A stretch of DNA of 39,623 bases. It comes from CAYXGZ01 sp964464755. GTDB lineage: Bacteria; Planctomycetota; MHYJ01; JACPRB01. The DNA is taken from NCBI GenBank assembly GCA_964464755.1, contig CAYXGZ010000033.1:1-39623 (forward strand), written 5' to 3'. The first letter of the stretch is position 1, and each line of letters starts with the position of its first letter. The translations under genes were made by a program, and so were the position numbers. The notes beneath the pieces were generated by a model. The model was not told the DNA's origin, did no database searches, and saw only the letters and a program-made list of their open reading frames with translations. This document shows positions 1-8,038 of this stretch, piece after piece.

Positions 1-2801
1 CGCCGCTGGTTCGTGAAGTCCACGAGCAGGATCGAGTTCTTCTTCACGATGCCCATGAGCATCACGAACCCGATCATGCTGTAGAGGTTGAACGAGACGT
101 CGGCCCACTTCATGGCGACCAGGGCCCCGGTCACGCTGAACGGCATCGCGAGCAGGACGAGCAGGGGGTGGACGAAGCTGTTGAACTGCGACGCGAGGAT
201 CATGTAGGCGATGACGACGCCCATGCCCAGCGCGAAGAGGAAGGCCAGCCCCGCCTCCTCGAAGAGCCGCGACGAGCCCGTCACCTGCACGCCGTACCCG
301 GTCGGCAAGTTGGCCGAGGCGATCTCGCGCACCGCCTTCAGCGCGTCGGCCTGCGACTTGCCCGGCGCGAGGCCCGCCTGGATCGTGATCGCCCGGCTCC
401 GGTTCCGGCGCGCGATGGACTGCAGCGAGGGCTCCACGGAGATGTCCACGACGTCGGAGAGCCGCACGAGCTTGCCCTCGCGGTTGCGCACGAAGAGCCG
501 CTTCACGTCCTCGGGCCGCGAGCGGTCGTCCGAGAGCAGCCGCACCCGCACGTCGTAGCGGTGGCCGCCCGACTTGAACTTGCCCGCCCGCACGCCGCCG
601 ATCAGCGAGTTGACCGTCGTGCCGATCTGGGCGACGGAGACGCCCATCGTCGCCGCGCGCTCCCGGTTGGGGCGGATCCGCACCTCCGGCATCCCGACCT
701 GGTAGTTGCTGTTCACGTCGACGAAGAGCCCGGACTCCTTCATCTTCTCCTGGATCAGCTCGGTGCGGGACCCGAGCTCCCCCCACTCGCGGCCCGTGAC
801 GACGAACTCGATGGGGTACTGCGAGCCCCGGGTGGCCGTCAGGCCCCGGAGGTTGAGGTTGTTCACGAAGGCCCGCAGGCCGGGGATGCCGTTGAGCTTG
901 CCCCGGACCTCGCCCTCGAAGGCCGCCTGGGTCGTGGGCTTCCCGCGCTGGCCCGGCGGCTTCATGGTCACGAACATCATGCCCGTGTCCACCTCGCCGC
1001 CGCCGAAGCCGCCGACGATCGCGAACCAGCGCTCGACCTCCGGCCGCGTCGCCAGCCAGGCCTCCGCCTCCTTCACCCGCGCGTCGGTGTAGTCGATCGA
1101 CGACCCCACGGGGGTCTGCATGCGGACCATGAAGATGGACTGGTCCTGGGTCGGGACGAGCTCCTGCCGCAGGCCCCGGGCGATCCCCAGCGAGAGCGCG
1201 AAGAGCCCGAGCGCGACGACGAGCACCGCCCAGCGGGCCTTCAGGCAGGGCCGGAGCACCGCGGAGTAGGCCCGCACGAGGCCCCGGAAGAGCCGCTCCG
1301 TCAGGCGCCCGAACGCCGTCGAGTGGCCCCCCGTGTGCAGGAACTGCGAGCAGCGCATCGGGGTCAGCGTGACCGCCTCGAGCAGCGACATGAGCACCGC
1401 GACCGAGATCGTCACGCCGAACTGGTAGAGGAACTTGCCGATCAGGCCCTTCATGAAGGCGATCGGCAGGAAGATCGCGACCAGGGCCAGCGTCGCCGCC
1501 AGGGCCGCGAACATGATCTCGCGCGTCCCCCGGCTCGCCGCGAGCACCCGCGGCGTGCCCTTCTCGCCGTGCCGGACGATGTTCTCCAGCACCATGATCG
1601 CGTCGTCGACGACGATGCCGACGGCCAGCGAGAGCGCCAGCAGCGTGAAGGTGTTCAGGGTGAAGCCGAGGAAGTAGAGGATGATGAAGCTGCCGACGAT
1701 GGAGGTCGGGATCGACAGCAGCACGTTGAAGGTCGAGCTCCAGGAGCCGAGGAAGAACCAGCAGACCAGCGAGGTCAGGATCACGGCGAGGACCAGCGTC
1801 GTCTGGATCTCGTGCACGGCCTCCTCGACCGAGCGGGTGCTGTCGAAGTTGAGCTGCAGGGTCATGCCCTCCGGCAGCTCCCCCTTCAGCTCCTCCATCC
1901 GCTTCTTCACGCCGTGGGCGACGTCCACCGCGTTCGTGCCGTACTGCTTCTTGATGCCGAGGCCGACCGCGTTGCGGCCCTGCGCGCGCGCGATGCGGCG
2001 CCGGTCCTCCGTGCCGTCCTCGATCACGGCGAGCTGCCCGAGCAGCACCGGCGCCTCGTTGCGGTAGGCGACGACGAGCTTCTCGAACTCCTTCACGCTG
2101 GCCGCCTCGCCGAGGGCGCGGACGTTCATTTCTCGGTCGGCCGACTCGATGCGCCCCGCCGGGACCTCGACGTGCTCCCGGCCCAGGGCCGCCAGCACGT
2201 CGTCCACCGTCAGCTGGCGGGCCTCGAGCTCGCCGCTGCGCAGCCAGATGCGGAGGTTGCGCTGCAGGAAGCCGCCGAGCGTGACCTCGCCGACGCCCGG
2301 CACGGTCTGGAAGCGGTCCTTGATGTTGTCCTTGGCGTACTCCGCGAGCTCGCCGGGCGGCAGGTCCGCGATGACCCCGACGAACATGATCGGGCTGTCC
2401 TCGGGGTTCTGCTTGCTGACGATCGGCGGGTCGATGTCCCGGGGCAGCGTGCGCTGCGCCTGCCCGATCTTGGTCTGGATGTCCTGGATCGCCGCGTCGA
2501 TGTCGCGGCCCAGGTCGAACTCGACGGTCAGGGAGGCCCGGCCTTGGAGCGAGTTCGACGTCACCTCGCGCACGCCCTCGACGCTCATCACCGCGTCCTC
2601 GAGGACGTCCACGACGTCGGTCTCCATGACCTGGGGCGAGGCGCCCTCGAGCGAGACCTGGATGCTGACGATGGGGAAGTCCACGTCGGGCATCTGGCTG
2701 ACGCCGAGCTGGGTCCAGGAGACGGCGCCGAACACCACCAGGAACGCCATGAGCATCCAGGCGAAGACGGGCTTGCGGATCGCGACGTCGGCGATGGACA
2801 T
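1..2801 (-). CDS. RND efflux pump permease, HAE1 (AcrB/MexB-like) family, 3' end cut by window edge
   Basis: Inner-membrane proton-driven pump subunit that would export hydrophobic or amphiphilic compounds with the adaptor and outer-membrane channel encoded just upstream. Reading minus from the ATG at 2801, 933 codons are open to the window edge, against about 1030 for the family, so roughly the last 90-100 residues are missing. Seen: the N-terminal start MSIADVAIRKPVFAWML, TM1 at about 12-30, the pore and docking domain, and the TM4 proton-relay pair Asp399-Asp400 in VGIVVDDAIMVLEN. Near the edge the TM10/11 motif GIVKKNSILLVDF carries the relay lysine (Lys920). The start lies 2 nt after the adaptor stop codon, so the genes are co-transcribed. 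Family is certain; substrate is unknown. Confidence 0.96.
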   Translation of the reverse strand, partial: MSIADVAIRKPVFAWMLMAFLVVFGAVSWTQLGVSQMPDVDFPIVSIQVSLEGASPQVMETDVVDVLEDAVMSVEGVREVTSNSLQGRASLTVEFDLGRDIDAAIQDIQTKIGQAQRTLPRDIDPPIVSKQNPEDSPIMFVGVIADLPPGELAEYAKDNIKDRFQTVPGVGEVTLGGFLQRNLRIWLRSGELEARQLTVDDVLAALGREHVEVPAGRIESADREMNVRALGEAASVKEFEKLVVAYRNEAPVLLGQLAVIEDGTEDRRRIARAQGRNAVGLGIKKQYGTNAVDVAHGVKKRMEELKGELPEGMTLQLNFDSTRSVEEAVHEIQTTLVLAVILTSLVCWFFLGSWSSTFNVLLSIPTSIVGSFIILYFLGFTLNTFTLLALSLAVGIVVDDAIMVLENIVRHGEKGTPRVLAASRGTREIMFAALAATLALVAIFLPIAFMKGLIGKFLYQFGVTISVAVLMSLLEAVTLTPMRCSQFLHTGGHSTAFGRLTERLFRGLVRAYSAVLRPCLKARWAVLVVALGLFALSLGIARGLRQELVPTQDQSIFMVRMQTPVGSSIDYTDARVKEAEAWLATRPEVERWFAIVGGFGGGEVDTGMMFVTMKPPGQRGKPTTQAAFEGEVRGKLNGIPGLRAFVNNLNLRGLTATRGSQYPIEFVVTGREWGELGSRTELIQEKMKESGLFVDVNSNYQVGMPEVRIRPNRERAATMGVSVAQIGTTVNSLIGGVRAGKFKSGGHRYDVRVRLLSDDRSRPEDVKRLFVRNREGKLVRLSDVVDISVEPSLQSIARRNRSRAITIQAGLAPGKSQADALKAVREIASANLPTGYGVQVTGSSRLFEEAGLAFLFALGMGVVIAYMILASQFNSFVHPLLVLLAMPFSVTGALVAMKWADVSFNLYSMIGFVMLMGIVKKNSILLVDFTNQR

Positions 2802-2803
2802 GG

Positions 2804-3925
2804 CTACTTCGAGGCCTCCGCCACGGGGTCCACGTCCTGGCCGTCCCGCAGCGCGGCGCCGCCGTCCACGACGACGACCTCGTTCTCCGCGAGGCCCTCG
2901 AGGATCTCCACGCGGCCGGCGTCCCGGAGGCCCGGGCGCACTGGGCGGGACTTCACCTTGCGGGCGTCCTTGTCGCCGGAGACGACGAAGACCACGAAGC
3001 CCCGGTCGGTGGGCAGGATCGCCCGCTCCGGGACCGTGACGCCCTTGCGGGTCCCGAGCACCAGCGTCACCGTGGCGTAGGAGCCCGCGCGGATCCCGCC
3101 CTCGCGGTCGATCACGAGCGCCTTGCACTCCACCGCGCGCGTGGACTCGTCCGCCTTCTGCCCCGTGTGGAAGAGCCGGGCCTTCCGCGGGGGGCGGTCG
3201 GGCTCGTGCCGCAGCGAGAAGACCAGCTCCTGGTCCTTCACGAGCCGCTGGGCCTCCATCTCGGGCAGCGAGAAGCGCACGTACATGGAGGAGAGGTCGA
3301 GGATCGTCGCGACCTCGGTGTCGGCCCGCACGTACTCGCCGCGCGAGACCTTCTTGCGGTCGATGATGCCGGCCACGGGCGGCCGGACGCTCGCGAAGCG
3401 GTGGTCGCGGCGGGCGAGCTCCCAGTCCACGCGGGTGCGCTCGGCGTCGCCCTTCGCCTTGTCGAGGTCGGCCTTCCAGGTCGCGAGCTGCTCCTCGGTG
3501 ATCCACTCCTTCTTCTGCTTGCGGCCCTCCTCGTAGAGCTTGAGCCGGTTCTCGTAGAGGGTGCGGGCCACGTCGACCTGGGCGAGGGCCCGGTCGTGCT
3601 CCGCCTTCGCGCGCTCCTCCGCGAGCCGGTAGTGCTCCACCTCGATGGTGAGGAGGACCGAGTCCGGGCCGACGGCGTCGCCCTCCTTGAAGCGGATGTC
3701 GTCGATGACGCCCGCCACGCGGGCGGGGACGCGGATCTCCTCGGCGGCCTCGAGCGTGCCCGCGGCCTCGAGGGTCACGGAGACCTCGCGGGTCGCCGCG
3801 GGCTCGACGCGCACGCGCGGCTTGCGGGCCGGGCCGCGGCCCGCGCCGGCCGGGCCGGGGGCGGGGGGAGGTGGCCCGCAGCCGCAGGCCGCCGCCAGCG
3901 CCAGGACCAGGAGTCGCTTCATCAT
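2804..3925 (-). CDS. RND periplasmic adaptor (membrane fusion protein, HlyD/AcrA-like lipoprotein)
   Basis: Bridges the RND permease and the outer-membrane channel. The 373-residue product starts with a lipoprotein-type signal (hydrophobic LLVLALAAAC followed by GCG and a Pro-rich linker), so it is probably tethered to the inner membrane like AcrA. Next come the first half of the lipoyl/barrel-sandwich domain (about 40-95, with VPARVAGVIDDIRFKEGD), a charged alpha-helical hairpin (about 100-175), the second half with PPVAGIIDRKKVSRGEYV, a beta-barrel, and a C-terminal membrane-proximal domain with TVPERAILPTDRG. The ATG at 3925 overlaps the upstream stop as ATGA, indicating translational coupling. 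A second ATG follows directly at 3922. Confidence 0.94.
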   Translation of the reverse strand: MMKRLLVLALAAACGCGPPPPAPGPAGAGRGPARKPRVRVEPAATREVSVTLEAAGTLEAAEEIRVPARVAGVIDDIRFKEGDAVGPDSVLLTIEVEHYRLAEERAKAEHDRALAQVDVARTLYENRLKLYEEGRKQKKEWITEEQLATWKADLDKAKGDAERTRVDWELARRDHRFASVRPPVAGIIDRKKVSRGEYVRADTEVATILDLSSMYVRFSLPEMEAQRLVKDQELVFSLRHEPDRPPRKARLFHTGQKADESTRAVECKALVIDREGGIRAGSYATVTLVLGTRKGVTVPERAILPTDRGFVVFVVSGDKDARKVKSRPVRPGLRDAGRVEILEGLAENEVVVVDGGAALRDGQDVDPVAEASK

Positions 3926-5265
3926 GGGGTGTCCTCTCCCGGGAGCAGTCCCGCGGCCGTCCAGAGCCGGGCCGACGCGAGCTTCAGCTCGGTCCGCGCC
4001 CGGTCGCGGCCCAGCCGGGCCCGCTCCAGGGTGTTCAGGGCGGTCAGCACCTCGAGGTTCGTCGCGATGCCGAGGCGGTACTCCGCCCGCACCAGCTCGT
4101 GGTGCTCCTCGGCGCTGGCCAGGGCCTGCTCCAGCGAGACGAGCGCGCTGCGCAGCGTCCCGACGCCCGCGTGGGCGTCGTTGATCTCGAGCACGACCTC
4201 CCGGCCCAGCCGCTCCAGCTCGAGGCGGGCCGAGCGGACGGAGGATTCCGCCTCGCGGACGGCCTCGCGGGTCCCGCGGTCCACGAGCGGGACGTCCACG
4301 CCGAAGGTCAGCTCCCAGTCGCCCGCGTCGAACGCGGACTCGCGGTGCAGCCAGTAGGCGGCGTCGAGGCCGGCGCGGGGCCAGCGGGCGCCCTTGGCGG
4401 CCCCGACCGCCTCCTCGCCCGCGATGATCTCCTCGCGGCGCGCGTCCAGGTCGCGGCGGTGCTTGAGGGCCCGGGCGATCCAGGCCGCGGCGGGGCCCGG
4501 GTCCGGGGTCTCCGCCGCGTCGTCCTCGAGCGGCCGCTCCCCCTCGAGCCCGGTCAGGAAGCGCAGGCCCTCCCACGCGACGGCGCGGACGCCGAGCAGC
4601 TCGTCGAGTCGCGCCCGGGCGGAGGCGACCTCCGCGACCTGGGCGAGCACCTCGGTGCGGCGGGTGATGCCCGCGCGCTGGCGCTCCTCGAGCTCCTGGA
4701 GGCGCTCCTCGGCGAGCGCGAGGGTCTGGCGGGTCGTGGCCGCGTCGCGGTCCGCCTGGCGCACGGCGTGGAAGGCGATGGCGACGTCGAGGTAGAGGAG
4801 GACGCGGGCCCGCCGCAGCCCGTGCTCGGCGGCCCGGCGCAGCGCGGACTGCTGGCGCATCGCGTGGAACTCGCGGAAGCCCGCGAAGACGGGCTGGTGC
4901 AGGGCGAGCTTGTACTCGGCGTCCTGGCGCTGGCGGCCGGAGGCGTCCTGCCGCGTCACGGAGGCGCCGAAGGTCACCTGGGGGAAGAGCGTCGCCATGG
5001 CCCGGGCGTACCGGGCCTGGAGGCGCACGGTCTCCTCCGCGGCCAGCGCGAGCGCCTCGCTCCTCCAGAGCGCCAGCTCGTGGCAGTCGAGGACGGTGAG
5101 GGCCTCCTTGGCCCGCGCGGCGTCGACGCGGCGGCGCGCGTCCGGCTCGGAGCGCACCTCGGGCGCGCGCTCCCAGAGGACGCGGGAGGCGTCCCAGCGC
5201 TCCGCGTCGGGGCCCGCGGAGCAGGCCGCGGCCAGGAGCAGGACGGCCGGCAGGAGTCGGTTCAT
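3922..5265 (-). CDS. TolC/OprM-like outer-membrane efflux lipoprotein
   Basis: Outer-membrane channel of the tripartite pump. The 447-residue product begins with a lipobox (LLLAAAC, Cys at about 15), as in OprM-type factors. It contains two repeated outer-membrane-efflux halves: long Glu/Arg/Ala-rich coiled-coil helices (for example around AEERLQELEERQRAG and SVRSARLELERLGRE) alternating with short beta segments such as FPQVTFGASVT and WELTFGVDVPLVDRG. Length fits the family. Both ends are coupled: the start ATG at 5265 overlaps the marR stop (ATGA), and its own TGA overlaps the adaptor start. Order regulator-channel-adaptor-pump is a common arrangement for a MarR-controlled efflux operon. 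Confidence 0.93.
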   Translation of the reverse strand: MNRLLPAVLLLAAACSAGPDAERWDASRVLWERAPEVRSEPDARRRVDAARAKEALTVLDCHELALWRSEALALAAEETVRLQARYARAMATLFPQVTFGASVTRQDASGRQRQDAEYKLALHQPVFAGFREFHAMRQQSALRRAAEHGLRRARVLLYLDVAIAFHAVRQADRDAATTRQTLALAEERLQELEERQRAGITRRTEVLAQVAEVASARARLDELLGVRAVAWEGLRFLTGLEGERPLEDDAAETPDPGPAAAWIARALKHRRDLDARREEIIAGEEAVGAAKGARWPRAGLDAAYWLHRESAFDAGDWELTFGVDVPLVDRGTREAVREAESSVRSARLELERLGREVVLEINDAHAGVGTLRSALVSLEQALASAEEHHELVRAEYRLGIATNLEVLTALNTLERARLGRDRARTELKLASARLWTAAGLLPGEDTP

Positions 5266-5702
5266 CGGGTCGGCTCCGGTTGGTGGGGCATCAGGCGGTC
5301 GAGGGTCTCGAGCGACGCGACGAGCCGCGAGCGGTCCCGGGGCCCGAGGGCGCCGACGACCGTCCGCATGCGCTGGCGCCGGCGGCGGGCGTACTCCTCG
5401 AGCAGCTTCCGGCCCCGGGCCCGGGGCACGAGCAGGACCTCGCGCCGGTCCGTCGTCGAGCGGATCCGCCGCAGGTAGCCCGCCTCCTCGAGGCGGGCCG
5501 CGAGTTCCGTGACGCTGGGCCGCGAGATCCCGAGGATCCCGGCGACCCGGGCGGGCGTGCCGCGCTCCATCTGGCCGAGGGTCCAGAGCACGCGCATCTG
5601 CGCCGAGGAGATCCCGTGCATCATCCGCTCCCGCGCCGGGATGAGGAAGAAGCGGGAGAGCACCGAGTGGAACAGCGCGTCGGCGCGGGCGAGGTCGTTC
5701 AT
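5262..5702 (-). CDS. MarR-family transcriptional regulator
   Basis: Winged-helix dimeric regulator of 146 residues, the normal MarR size. Seen: N-terminal dimerisation helix, helix-turn-helix at about 50-75 (ARVAGILGISRPSVTELAARL), then the wing with DRREVLLVPRARGRKLLEEY, a typical MarR wing and Arg/Asp pattern, and a C-terminal helix. It is the first gene of the efflux operon and overlaps the channel gene by 4 nt, so it most likely autorepresses the operon and is released by a pump substrate. An AGGA Shine-Dalgarno lies 6 nt before the ATG and sits inside an imperfect palindrome (5702-5714) that could be its operator. Ligand unknown. Confidence 0.92.
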   Translation of the reverse strand: MNDLARADALFHSVLSRFFLIPARERMMHGISSAQMRVLWTLGQMERGTPARVAGILGISRPSVTELAARLEEAGYLRRIRSTTDRREVLLVPRARGRKLLEEYARRRRQRMRTVVGALGPRDRSRLVASLETLDRLMPHQPEPTR

Positions 5703-5817
5703 TCGGAATCCTAACTACTTTCGGGCCGTGGACTGTAGTCGCGGCGGGGGGGGAATTCCAGCGGAATCTGCGGAACCGGCCTTGCGGGCCCCCCGGGGCC
5801 GGGACTACAGTCCGCGC
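5703..5817. promoter_or_regulatory. Divergent marR / mgtE control region with inverted 11-mers
   Basis: The 115-nt divergent spacer holds GGACTGTAGTC at 5730-5740 and its exact reverse complement GACTACAGTCC at 5803-5813. Each contains a TACAGT box on the strand leading to the adjacent gene. The mgtE copy (5806-5811) ends 6 nt before the mgtE ATG, and a weak -35 (TTGCGG, 5782-5787) lies 18 nt upstream of it. The copy facing marR ends about 29 nt before its ATG. A palindrome TTCGGAATCCTAA (5702-5714) covers the marR ribosome site. The 7-mer CGGAATC occurs at 5704-5710 and again at 5762-5768. Promoter and operator assignment is inferred. Confidence 0.55.
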
Positions 5818-7107
5818 ATGAGCGCCGCGCCCTCGCCGACGATGGTCCGCCGCCAGCTGCGGGCCGGGGAGGCGCCCCGGCCCACGCCCGCGGTCTTCGT
5901 GCAGCTCGGTCCCGAGGACCAGGTCCGGGTCCTCGAGCGGCTCCGGCCCGAGGAGGGCACGGCGCTGCTGCGGGACTCGGACAGCGCGTCCGTCGCCCCG
6001 GGCCTGCGGCTCCTCGGCCCGGACCGGGCCGCGCCCCTGCTCCGGGAGATCCCGCCCGACGACCTGGCCGACCTCCTGCTGCGCCTCGAGCCCTCCGAGC
6101 GCGGGGCCTACCTCGCCCCCCTGGGGCCGGAGCTCGGCGAGGAGGTCTCCCGCGTCCTCTCCTACCCGCCGGACTCCGCGGGCGGCCTCATGTCGCCGCG
6201 TTTCCCGACGATCCCGGAGCCGGTGACGGCGGCGCGGGCGCTGGAGCTCATTCGCGAGTACGCACGCATCGAGTCGCTGAACTACCTCTACGTCGTCGAC
6301 CCCGGGGGGAAGCTCGTCGGCACGCTGCCCGTCCGGGCCCTGCTCGCGGCCGGGCCGAGGGACCGCGTCGCGGACCTCTGCGCGCGGAAGCTCGTCACCC
6401 TCCCGGTCCGGGCGACGCGCGACGAGGTCGTGGCGGCCTTCCGGGCCCAGCACTACCTGGCCCTGCCCGTCGTGGACGAGCACGGCCGGATCGTCGGCGT
6501 GATCACCGCGGACGACGTCCTCGAGGCGGCCCGCGAGGAGGCGGACCTCGTCCTCTACGGCGCGACGGGCGCCGACGCCCGCGAGTCGGTCTGGAACGCG
6601 GCCCGCGCGGCCCGGCTCCGCCTGCCCTGGACGACGGTGACCGTGCTGGGCGGGCTCGGCTGCGCCGCGGTGACCGGGCTCTTCCAGGCGCAGCTGGAGC
6701 GCGTCGTCGTCCTGGCGCTCTTCGTGCCCCTGGTGCTGGCGCTCTCCGAGGCCGTGGCGGCCCAGACGAGCACCCTCGTCATGCGCGAGCTCTACGCCGG
6801 CCGGTCCGCGACGGCGTCCGCGGGCTTCCTCGGCAAGGAGATCCTGATCGCGCTGCTCGTGTCGATCTACGCCGCCCTGCTCGTGGGGGGCGCGTCCTGG
6901 TTCTGGCACCGCGCGCCGGGCCTGGGCCTCGCCATCGGCGGGGCCGTCATGGCGAGCGTCGTCTGGGCGTCGGTCCTCGGGGTCACCGTCCCGGGCGTGC
7001 TGAGGCGCTTCCGAATCGAGCCGTCCCTCGCGGCCGGCCCCCTGGCTCTCACGCTCGCGGACCTCTCGACGCTCGGGATCTACTTCGGCCTGGCCTCGCT
7101 CGCCTAG
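5818..7107 (+). CDS. mgtE: MgtE-family magnesium transporter
   Basis: Mg2+ channel/transporter of the inner membrane, 429 residues (family about 450). Domains in order: alpha-helical MgtE N domain (about 25-120, superhelical LxxLxPxxxAxLL repeats ending SYPPDSAGGLMSP), CBS1 (about 127-185), CBS2 (about 190-245, with HYLALPVVDEHGRIVGVIT), a plug helix, and five predicted TM helices from about 272 to 427. The conserved TM5 aspartate is probably Asp415. Odd point: the usual Gly-Asn-x-Gly-x-Gln segment of TM2 is replaced by SEAVAAQ (310-316), so this is a divergent member. No Shine-Dalgarno is present; TACAGT ends 6 nt before the ATG, predicting a leaderless mRNA. The stop shares CTAG with the convergent downstream gene. 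Confidence 0.9.
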   Translation: MSAAPSPTMVRRQLRAGEAPRPTPAVFVQLGPEDQVRVLERLRPEEGTALLRDSDSASVAPGLRLLGPDRAAPLLREIPPDDLADLLLRLEPSERGAYLAPLGPELGEEVSRVLSYPPDSAGGLMSPRFPTIPEPVTAARALELIREYARIESLNYLYVVDPGGKLVGTLPVRALLAAGPRDRVADLCARKLVTLPVRATRDEVVAAFRAQHYLALPVVDEHGRIVGVITADDVLEAAREEADLVLYGATGADARESVWNAARAARLRLPWTTVTVLGGLGCAAVTGLFQAQLERVVVLALFVPLVLALSEAVAAQTSTLVMRELYAGRSATASAGFLGKEILIALLVSIYAALLVGGASWFWHRAPGLGLAIGGAVMASVVWASVLGVTVPGVLRRFRIEPSLAAGPLALTLADLSTLGIYFGLASLA

Positions 7108-7706
7108 CAGCGCTCCTGGTACTTCCAGTTCCGGGAGCGGCCCTTCGCGATCCAGTCGAGCGCCGTCGCGAGGCGCTTGGCCCGCGTCTCCGGGCGCTTC
7201 GCCTCCGCGATCCACTCGACGTACTCCCGGCGGTACCCCGGGGCGAGCTTCTCGAAACCCGCCCGGGCCTTCGGGGACTTCGCCAGCGCGGCCGAGAACT
7301 CGGCCGGCATCCTGGGGGGCTTCCGCGCCTTCGACGTCCGCTTGGGCCGGACGCCCGAGGCGTTGAGGCGGGCCGCCGCCCGGATGGCGCGGACCAGCGC
7401 GGCGTCCGGCGCGAGCTGCGAGATCTCGACGAGCTTGCCGGCGCCCATCGGGCTGTTCGCGCTGAAGAGCTTCCTCGCCTCCGGGATCTCGCCGGTCCGC
7501 CAGAGCCCGAACGTGGCGTGCGCCTTGAAGGCCGCCATGCCGCCGAGGATCCCGTCCTGGTCGAAGTTCGGGAAGCCCCAGCGGATCCGCTCCTCGACCT
7601 CGGGGAGGGCCTTGTGGAACAGCGCCCGGACCTTGCGGAGGATCGGCCTCGCGAACGGCGCGGCCCGCTCGATGTAGGCGTCGACCGCCGGCAGCTTGCG
7701 TCCCAT
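7104..7706 (-). CDS. YdeI/OmdA-like protein with DUF1801 domain
   Basis: Cytosolic protein of 200 residues. The N-terminal part (about 5-115) matches the DUF1801/YdhG fold: the run ALPEVEERIRWGFPNF and the segment MAAFKAHATFGLWR are characteristic. The C-terminal part (about 130-198) matches the bacteriocin-protection YdeI/OmdA region, with PAEFSAALAKSPKARAGFEKL, PGYRREYVEWI and the Arg/Lys-rich AKRPETRAKRLATALDWIAKG. Biochemical function of this family is not established. The -10 box TATACT (7716-7721, minus) ends 9 nt before the ATG with no Shine-Dalgarno. The gene converges on mgtE and the two stop codons overlap in CTAG. Confidence 0.85.
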   Translation of the reverse strand: MGRKLPAVDAYIERAAPFARPILRKVRALFHKALPEVEERIRWGFPNFDQDGILGGMAAFKAHATFGLWRTGEIPEARKLFSANSPMGAGKLVEISQLAPDAALVRAIRAAARLNASGVRPKRTSKARKPPRMPAEFSAALAKSPKARAGFEKLAPGYRREYVEWIAEAKRPETRAKRLATALDWIAKGRSRNWKYQERC

Positions 7707-7790
7707 TCGTCGCGGAGTATACCCGGCCGGCCCGCGACCCGGGGTAGGATGGGAGCGGGAATCTCGAACCCCGAACCCGGAGGAAGACCG
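7707..7790. promoter_or_regulatory. Divergent promoter region, ydeI-like / 7791 operon
   Basis: Minus-strand TATACT (7716-7721), preceded on that strand by CCGGG, serves the ydeI-like gene at 9 nt from its start. Plus-strand TAGGAT (7745-7750), preceded by GGGG, serves the operon at 7791, whose first gene has a strong GGAGGAAG ribosome site. No good -35 is visible for either. Assigned from position and the TANNNT pattern shared across the window. Confidence 0.55.
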
Positions 7791-8036
7791 ATGGCCGCCA
7801 AGCCCGCCAAGCCCGCCGCCGACGCCTGCGACAAGTGCCACCAGCCGAGGGTCCTGCGGTACTCGAACTTCCAGTTCTTCTGGACCGAGGGGACCGACAT
7901 GACGATCCCCGAGCTCCCCGAGGGCTCCATCCTCGAGATCCACCCGACCTACATCATCGTCGACGCGAGCGACGGCTGGCGCATCGTCATCCCGATGGAC
8001 AACATCCGCTTCATCAACGTCGCGAACCCGGTGTAG
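7791..8036 (+). CDS. Small hypothetical protein with one CxxC pair
   Basis: 81 residues, not recognised. The Ala/Lys/Pro-rich N-terminus (MAAKPAKPAADACDKCHQ) contains a single CDKC pair, which might bind a metal across a dimer or form a disulfide. The rest is predicted beta-rich, with IPELPEGSILEIHPTYIIVD and WRIVIPMDNIRFINVANPV, reminiscent of a small barrel. There is no signal peptide or TM segment. The start is set by GGAGGAAG 4 nt upstream, and it is the first gene of a unit whose next gene begins 2 nt after its stop. The gene is supported by the ribosome site, promoter and codon use; function is unknown. Confidence 0.75.
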   Translation: MAAKPAKPAADACDKCHQPRVLRYSNFQFFWTEGTDMTIPELPEGSILEIHPTYIIVDASDGWRIVIPMDNIRFINVANPV

Positions 8037-8038
8037 CC

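Noticed and set aside
168..3080. Long plus-strand open frame at the left end
   Set aside because: Antisense shadow of the RND permease, whose motifs are unmistakable on the minus strand.
7104..7107. Shared CTAG stops as a special regulatory site
   Set aside because: Tight convergent packing with TAG stops gives CTAG by chance often enough; listed only as part of the hairpin observation.
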